Shown here: positions 4,470-8,567 of the stretch, piece by piece
Numbering within the stretch: position 1 is the stretch's first letter
Layout: the number at the start of each line of letters is the position of its first letter
From: CAZXLT01 sp964641545
Lineage (GTDB): Bacteria > Patescibacteriota > Saccharimonadia > Saccharimonadales > AWTP1-31
DNA: 8,567 nt
Assembly (NCBI GenBank): GCA_964641545.1
Contig: CAZXLT010000021.1
Span: 1 to 8,567 of the forward strand
Direction: 5' to 3'
Notes under the pieces: generated by a model
The model's input: the letters and a program-made list of their open reading frames with translations, nothing else
Told to the model about the DNA's origin: nothing
Databases searched by the model: none
Program-made: the position numbers and the translations under genes

Positions 4470-5933
4470 TTAGGTATGCACTACTACACTGGTGCCAATT
4501 GGGGCCCAGCCGTAAATCCATTCAGCATCGCTATTCACAATCCCTACGCAACCATGTGAACTATTAACGTTTCCAAAGTAGCTTACAGGACGCCAGTAGT
4601 TTCCATGCACCGCATAGTCGCGGTAAAAGTAATTTACATATTCAACATCAGGTTGTAAGTACTTACTGCCGTCGGCGTTACTGCCTCGCATATCTTGTAT
4701 GCGGACTTTTGAAAAAATAGAGAAAGTCCCTGTAACGGTTGGCGTTGCCGGCGCGCCGGCAGAGATTAGGAAGGTACGCACCAGGACGCCATTTTCGAAG
4801 GCGTACATTCGCTTAGTTGTTGTATCGACCTCAAGTAGCTTGTTCCCCCCAACAGTAGAGACGACTTTGAACGGGGTTTTTTTAACGTCCAGCGTAATAT
4901 CAAAACCATTATGTTGGAGGGCCTGCTTACTAATATCAGCGACTACTGCATCTTTATTATTAACGTCAACACCTTCGACACCACGCACTAATACTGACGT
5001 TGATCCGTCAGGATGCGTAACTTCGACTTGATCTCTGGTTCGGCGAATATTAGCACTGGCTACTTTGTTGACGTAATCCTTTACTTTTCCATTGTCCACG
5101 GTTAGTTCATACGTTTGTTTTTTTTCGTTTGGTGTCAGAACTAGCCATGCACCAATATCATGAGCGTCAGGCTGGACGGCTTTACCGTTAATACTTACGG
5201 TTATTTTTTGGTCTAGAGTTTTCTGCAGGTTGTCCTTTGCCGACGCAGTAGACTTAGATGTAATGCTTGGTCTGACTTCTCGCTTGGTTAATGTTAGTGT
5301 CTGAGAATTAAGGTTAGCTATCGCATCTACAACCGTTTGCTTGCCACCGGCTATGCCATAACTGACGCCTGTGCTTTCGGGGGATGTTGCTATAGTTCCA
5401 TCGGGGTTAATTGCTAACAAAGCATTTTTAGCAGGTGTTACTTCGCGGCTCCCATGGGTCTTCATAAAATCAGCCAGTTTAGTCTGGTCGGTAGTTGTTA
5501 CAAGACGAAGCTGTACTGGACGCCACCATAGCAATAGATTTTTTCGTTCCCCACTTGCTTTCTTGCTGGCACTGGCGCTGGCAGGCGCATCGACGGTTAC
5601 GCCCATCTCTGTGAGCCCATATACCTCTTTTTCGCCTTCTGGGTTGACTAAAGTTAGACTGAATTCCTCAGCTTGCTTGCCAATTGCTTCACGTAGTTTT
5701 TGCTCGGAAACACTTGCTGAAAGTTTTTGGTTGTTCAATTTGTATGTACGGAGTTGCGTAACACCAATCAGCCACGTGAATAGAATAATAAGAAAGATCG
5801 CTGCCGATTCGAACAGTGTCCAGTGGTGTAAATGGGGTTTATCGTGGATAGTTTTATTGGCAGCAATATCAGAGTCTGTTTTATGCCAGAATTCGACAAG
5901 CTTTCCCCCTACCCGTACGGCTCTCTTTTCCAT
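4470..5933 (-). CDS. Membrane-anchored L,D-transpeptidase (YkuD domain)
   Basis: This 487-aa protein is predicted to cross-link peptidoglycan stem peptides (3-3 links) or attach proteins to the wall, acting outside the membrane. A 40-residue cytoplasmic head precedes a TM segment at about 41-59. Residues 65-355 form a long ectodomain of repeated beta/alpha modules like those of the PG_binding_4 type, interrupted by an Ala/Ser/Lys-rich linker at 116-128. The YkuD domain (about 363-487) carries the catalytic signature: His443 (VHG), His460 and Cys462 in SSHGCVG. The residue after the SHGCV core is Gly where many family members have Arg or Asn. The start is supported by AGGA, 4 nt before the ATG, and a TATACT box at 5964-5959 that overlaps the 3' end of the upstream gene. 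Confidence 0.94.
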   Translation of the reverse strand: MEKRAVRVGGKLVEFWHKTDSDIAANKTIHDKPHLHHWTLFESAAIFLIILFTWLIGVTQLRTYKLNNQKLSASVSEQKLREAIGKQAEEFSLTLVNPEGEKEVYGLTEMGVTVDAPASASASKKASGERKNLLLWWRPVQLRLVTTTDQTKLADFMKTHGSREVTPAKNALLAINPDGTIATSPESTGVSYGIAGGKQTVVDAIANLNSQTLTLTKREVRPSITSKSTASAKDNLQKTLDQKITVSINGKAVQPDAHDIGAWLVLTPNEKKQTYELTVDNGKVKDYVNKVASANIRRTRDQVEVTHPDGSTSVLVRGVEGVDVNNKDAVVADISKQALQHNGFDITLDVKKTPFKVVSTVGGNKLLEVDTTTKRMYAFENGVLVRTFLISAGAPATPTVTGTFSIFSKVRIQDMRGSNADGSKYLQPDVEYVNYFYRDYAVHGNYWRPVSYFGNVNSSHGCVGIVNSDAEWIYGWAPIGTSVVVHT

Positions 5934-5937
5934 TTTT

Positions 5938-5964
5938 TCCTATGTGCCTTTGATTTGTAGTATA
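5938..5964 (-). promoter_or_regulatory. Promoter and ribosome binding site of the L,D-transpeptidase gene
   Basis: On the minus strand TATACT (5964 to 5959) overlaps the TGA stop of the upstream hydrolase gene. AGGA (5941 to 5938) lies 4 nt before the ATG. The predicted leader is about 18-20 nt. This is the one gene here with both a clear -10 and a well placed Shine-Dalgarno, so it is probably transcribed separately as well as with the hydrolase. Confidence 0.5.
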
Positions 5965-6855
5965 TCACTCGGAGGATTCAACGCCCGCAAGGAATTCGTT
6001 CACAGTCTCTATATATCTACCTGGTTCTTCCATGTGCGGTAAATGTGCGCTAAAAGCAAACTCCGCCCTAGTAGCGTTCGGTAACCTCAAGGCTGTCATC
6101 TTGGCCTGTTTTGGTGTTAACTCATCAAAGGTGCCGGATGTTACAAGTGTTGGGACGGTAATTTTACCAAGATCCTGCGACCTATCCCAATTACCAAGTG
6201 AGCCATCTGGGTAGGCCTCGTTAACTCCCCATAAGAGGTCATAAATATCGTGTGCCAAGTCGTTTTCGGGGGCTTGAGCGTACGGTGGTTTTTGTTCGCC
6301 ACGGAAAATGTGGCGACGGTGGTATTCGCGGTACGCATCATCATATTCTTGCGCATTGGTTGAGCCGTCTTGTTCGTGCTTTTCAAGTGTTTTTTGTACA
6401 CCCTTCGGTAGTTTAGCGCGTAATCGACTGAGTTCTTTCGTAAACAGCGGCATACTGATCATGGCGCTAGCAAGAATTGCACTATGGACGCCCTGTGGTT
6501 TGCTCAGCAAATATTCTATGGCGAGCATCCCTCCCCAAGAATGCCCAAGTAAGTGAATGTCTTCTATCCTGAGGTAATCACGCAAATTGTTGAGCTCGTC
6601 AATAAATAATTCAAACGTGTACTCTGCCATATCGTCTGGTCCGGTCGAAAGTCCACATCCAACTTGATCATAAAAAATAACTTGTCGCCCAGTCTCTGCA
6701 ACTCGCGATACGTCCAGCATATAGTTATGGGCGGACCCAGGTCCGCCATGTAGAACTACGAGAGGTAGTTGGGTATCCGACTTATTTTCACCAAAGACCT
6801 TATAGTAGGTTTCGAACTCTCCAAATGATGCTCTGCCATCGACATAATCCAACAT
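5965..6855 (-). CDS. pip: Proline iminopeptidase-like alpha/beta hydrolase (peptidase family S33)
   Basis: This 296-aa cytoplasmic protein, without signal peptide, is predicted to remove N-terminal proline or other residues from short peptides. The oxyanion motif HGGPG is at 36-40, the strand YDQVGCGLS at 62-70, and the nucleophile elbow GHSWGG at 104-109 with Ser106. Asp244 (GTFDELTP) and His271 (SAHLPHMEEP) complete the triad. Glu213 and Glu245 match the residues that hold the substrate amino group in the tricorn-interacting factor F1 group of S33 enzymes. The length is usual for the family. It lies 31 bp upstream of the L,D-transpeptidase gene on the same strand and is divergent from purF. 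The TAGAGT box 6 nt before the ATG suggests a leaderless mRNA. The gene symbol is by family, not by proven orthology. Confidence 0.92.
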   Translation of the reverse strand: MLDYVDGRASFGEFETYYKVFGENKSDTQLPLVVLHGGPGSAHNYMLDVSRVAETGRQVIFYDQVGCGLSTGPDDMAEYTFELFIDELNNLRDYLRIEDIHLLGHSWGGMLAIEYLLSKPQGVHSAILASAMISMPLFTKELSRLRAKLPKGVQKTLEKHEQDGSTNAQEYDDAYREYHRRHIFRGEQKPPYAQAPENDLAHDIYDLLWGVNEAYPDGSLGNWDRSQDLGKITVPTLVTSGTFDELTPKQAKMTALRLPNATRAEFAFSAHLPHMEEPGRYIETVNEFLAGVESSE

Positions 6856-6861
6856 ATTGTC

Positions 6862-6869
6862 ACTCTATC
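6862..6869 (-). promoter_or_regulatory. Extended -10 of the iminopeptidase gene
   Basis: On the minus strand TGaTAGAGT ends at 6862, only 6 nt before the ATG at 6855. A TTATTT about 16 nt further upstream is a weak -35 candidate. This predicts a start site at the ATG itself. It shares the 95-bp divergent region with the purF promoter. Confidence 0.4.
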
Positions 6870-6912
6870 ACGAACAAAACAACAAATAACGTAGTAATTT
6901 TATGTCCTGCTT

Positions 6913-6942
6913 TTGCAAGGGATGCAACTACATAATTATAAT
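6913..6942 (+). promoter_or_regulatory. purF promoter
   Basis: TTGCAA (6913-6918) and a perfect TATAAT (6937-6942) with an 18-nt spacer give the best sigma-70 type promoter in the window. The box ends 8 nt before the GTG start. The AGGA at 6943-6946 lies at or before the predicted start site, so it may not be in the mRNA. No purine riboswitch or PurR-like operator is visible in the short space. Confidence 0.65.
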
Positions 6943-6950
6943 AGGAAATT

Positions 6951-8477
6951 GTGACTGGGAGAGAAACGAGTTTTGGGGTGCTTCCAAGTGGCCTTAGTGT
7001 GCCAGATACTTTTGTTGAGTACGATGATAGGCAAGAAGTTAGTGACCACTGTGGCGTAGCTGCCGCAACATCGGAGCATGGTGCAAACTTAGCAGCTCCA
7101 GTTGTGCAAACATTGTACAACCTGCAACATCGCGGTCACCAGGCTGCCGGGATTATGCTAGCCGAAGAAGATAACGAAATGGTTTTCAGAAATCCAGGCT
7201 ATGTGCGTGAGGCACTGACACGTTCTGTCTGGAGTGGGTACGAAGATGTTTTGCTGAAAGCAGTGTTAGGGCATGTGCGTTACAGCACAACTAAAGGAGA
7301 TGGATTTAAATCGGCTCAACCAAGCCGTGACGTAGATGAAGAGACAGGTTTGCGCCTTTATTTGGGGCATAACGGCAACTTTGTTAATAGCGAAGAAGTT
7401 GGCGAAAAGTACGATATTGACCCAAAGAGGCACGAGTCAGACAGCCTGCGAGTTGGCAGTACGCTTCTTGCGGCGATGGTTAAAATTCACAAGAAGCACG
7501 GTGACAAGGTAGCGGGTCAAGAACTTGGACTTGCAATGGAAGAAGTGATGCCGCAGTTAATCGGTGCTGCCTCGATGGTTTTATATGATGGCACAAGAAC
7601 CTATGGCTATCGAGATCCGAACGGTTTTAGGCCTTTAGCTCTTGGGAGGCGCCCTGGAGATGGTTGGGCGTTGGCTTCAGAGAGTAGCGTCTTGCCAAAT
7701 CTTGGGGCATTGTTTAACAGAGAGATTCAGCCCGGCGAGTTAGTAACTCTTAGAGGTAACAATATTCGAAGTCGTAATTTGTTCAGCGGTGAACCCGGGA
7801 GAATCCAGCCTTCGATCTGTCTAATGGAGTATATATATCTTGCCAGGCCAGATACAGTCTTGGGCGGTCTTGAAGTTGAGGCGTTCAGAGAAGAGTCCGG
7901 GCGTTTACTCGCAAAAGAGCATCCCTTGGATGTAGATGCAATAGTTGGCGTGCCGGAAACTGGGATGTCTGCGGCGATGGGCTACAGCGAGGTAAGCGGC
8001 ATCCCGATGAAGCGTGGTCTAGTAAAAAACGCTAACGCCGGGCGTACCTTCATTGCCCGTACACAAGAAGAGAGGCGAAGGCTAGTCCGTGAAAAATTCC
8101 ACATAATTAGAAGTAACATTAACGGACTGCGTTTGGGGGTGGCTGAAGACTCAATAGTTCGTGGGACAACATCTTCGGAGCTCGGCATTATGCTAAAGGA
8201 GGCGGGCGCGCTTGAAGTGCATTGGCTTGTAGCATCACCACCTGTAACCGACCCGTGTTTTATGGGTATAAATACGGGGACACACTCAGAGTTAGCTGCT
8301 GCAATATATGAGTTCCTGGAACTGCAAGATTACTTGAATGGCGATTCCCTTAATTACCTGAGCATGGCAAATACAATGCGAGCCGTAAAAAAGGCAGCCG
8401 AAAAAGTTTGCAGAGCATGCTTTACAGGAGACTACCCAATAGATATTCCTGTTAGGTTGCTATCGCCGTCGCGTTGA
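6951..8477 (+). CDS. purF: Amidophosphoribosyltransferase (glutamine PRPP amidotransferase)
   Basis: This 508-aa enzyme makes phosphoribosylamine from PRPP and glutamine, the first step of purine synthesis, in the cytoplasm. The glutaminase half begins at Cys34 (DHCGV), which must become the N-terminus after removal of a 33-residue propeptide. That is longer than the 11 residues of Bacillus. Further active-site motifs are HRG (60-62), GHVRYST (107-113), HNGNF (140-144) and SDS (163-165). The PRTase half has VPETG (334-338) and the PRPP loop EDSIVRGTT (399-407). Cys290, the Cys of DPCFMG, and CRAC near the C-terminus match the four Fe-S ligands of Bacillus-type enzymes. Oddities: the usual DD of the PRPP loop is ED, and the NRYVGRTF stretch reads NANAGRTF. 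The GTG start is chosen from the promoter position. No other pur gene is present here. Confidence 0.95.
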   Translation: MTGRETSFGVLPSGLSVPDTFVEYDDRQEVSDHCGVAAATSEHGANLAAPVVQTLYNLQHRGHQAAGIMLAEEDNEMVFRNPGYVREALTRSVWSGYEDVLLKAVLGHVRYSTTKGDGFKSAQPSRDVDEETGLRLYLGHNGNFVNSEEVGEKYDIDPKRHESDSLRVGSTLLAAMVKIHKKHGDKVAGQELGLAMEEVMPQLIGAASMVLYDGTRTYGYRDPNGFRPLALGRRPGDGWALASESSVLPNLGALFNREIQPGELVTLRGNNIRSRNLFSGEPGRIQPSICLMEYIYLARPDTVLGGLEVEAFREESGRLLAKEHPLDVDAIVGVPETGMSAAMGYSEVSGIPMKRGLVKNANAGRTFIARTQEERRRLVREKFHIIRSNINGLRLGVAEDSIVRGTTSSELGIMLKEAGALEVHWLVASPPVTDPCFMGINTGTHSELAAAIYEFLELQDYLNGDSLNYLSMANTMRAVKKAAEKVCRACFTGDYPIDIPVRLLSPSR

Positions 8478-8479
8478 TC

Positions 8480-8488
8480 TGATACAAT
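8480..8488 (+). promoter_or_regulatory. Extended -10 promoter after purF
   Basis: TGaTACAAT is an extended -10 followed by AACCCCTGTTC, nearly the same block as at the tRNA-Arg promoter (1723-1742). The predicted start is near 8495, giving a leader of about 60 nt to the next start codon. No good -35 is seen at 17 nt. Confidence 0.5.
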
Positions 8489-8510
8489 AACCCCTGTTCC
8501 TAGATAGTGT

Positions 8511-8537
8511 TTCCCGCATAAAGCGGGAATGGTTTTT
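8511..8537 (+). terminator. Hairpin with U-run: purF terminator or leader attenuator
   Basis: TTCCCGC (8511-8517) pairs with GCGGGAA (8523-8529) around loop ATAAA. TGG and then TTTTT (8533-8537) follow. It could end purF transcription. It lies downstream of the promoter at 8480-8488, so it would also be in the leader of the next gene, where it could act as an attenuator. The 3-nt gap before the U-run makes it a weak terminator. Confidence 0.5.
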
Positions 8538-8557
8538 GCGGAAGAGGAACCAACTTG

Positions 8558-8567
8558 GTGAGTTTAG
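8558..8567 (+). CDS. Start of the next gene (partial, runs off the right edge)
   Basis: AGAGGA (8543-8548) is a good Shine-Dalgarno. It lies 9 nt before GTG at 8558 and 6 nt before TTG at 8555, both in the same frame. Only three or four codons are visible, so the product cannot be named. The tRNA-type promoter upstream would fit a growth-linked gene, but this is a guess. Confidence 0.35.

Noticed and set aside
5371..6042. Plus-strand ORF of 223 codons
   Set aside because: It is opposite the L,D-transpeptidase and iminopeptidase genes, both of which have intact catalytic motifs. Its product has no coherent features.

Overview
The window looks like chromosomal DNA from a bacterium of the Candidatus Saccharibacteria (TM7) / Patescibacteria type. 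The grounds are a membrane-anchored L,D-transpeptidase with a long wall-associated ectodomain, several small single-pass exported proteins of no known family, compact gene packing, and very short or absent mRNA leaders. TGA is used as a stop (the genes ending at 2743 and 5965), so this is the standard bacterial code and not the TGA=Gly code of Gracilibacteria/SR1. The lineage is inferred from protein character, since no marker gene such as rRNA is present.

Layout. Positions 1-84 are the 3' end of an unidentified gene. It is followed after 2 bp by a two-TM protein with a possible PH-like tail (87-680). Convergent to it, with stop codons touching, is an exported DUF3472-like protein (681-1682, minus). 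Positions 1683-2203 hold the most unusual part: a promoter, a leader with three hairpins, a tRNA-Arg with anticodon GCG (1838-1914), and then a 260-bp noncoding tract. In that tract the 3' end of the tRNA recurs twice more, and the first two copies run directly into rho-independent-type hairpins of matching geometry but different sequence. After this come a small membrane-anchored protein (2204-2743) and a seven-TM protein with a spermidine-synthase-like domain (2782-4263, TTG start). A 47-residue membrane microprotein follows (4319-4462). On the minus strand lie a proline-iminopeptidase-like hydrolase (6855-5965) and the L,D-transpeptidase (5933-4470). Divergent from the hydrolase is purF (6951-8477). 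After purF, a promoter and a hairpin lead to a gene that starts at the right edge.

Functional links are loose, and no operon-encoded pathway is visible. Three genes have predicted cell-surface or cell-wall roles: the L,D-transpeptidase, the DUF3472-like protein and the 179-aa anchored protein. purF is the entry enzyme of purine synthesis but has no other pur gene beside it here.

The strongest leads are the tRNA-tail repeat array, which resembles the E. coli tyrT/rtT arrangement; a 20-nt promoter motif shared by the tRNA gene and the gene after purF; and -10 boxes placed only 6-9 nt upstream of several start codons, implying leaderless mRNAs.
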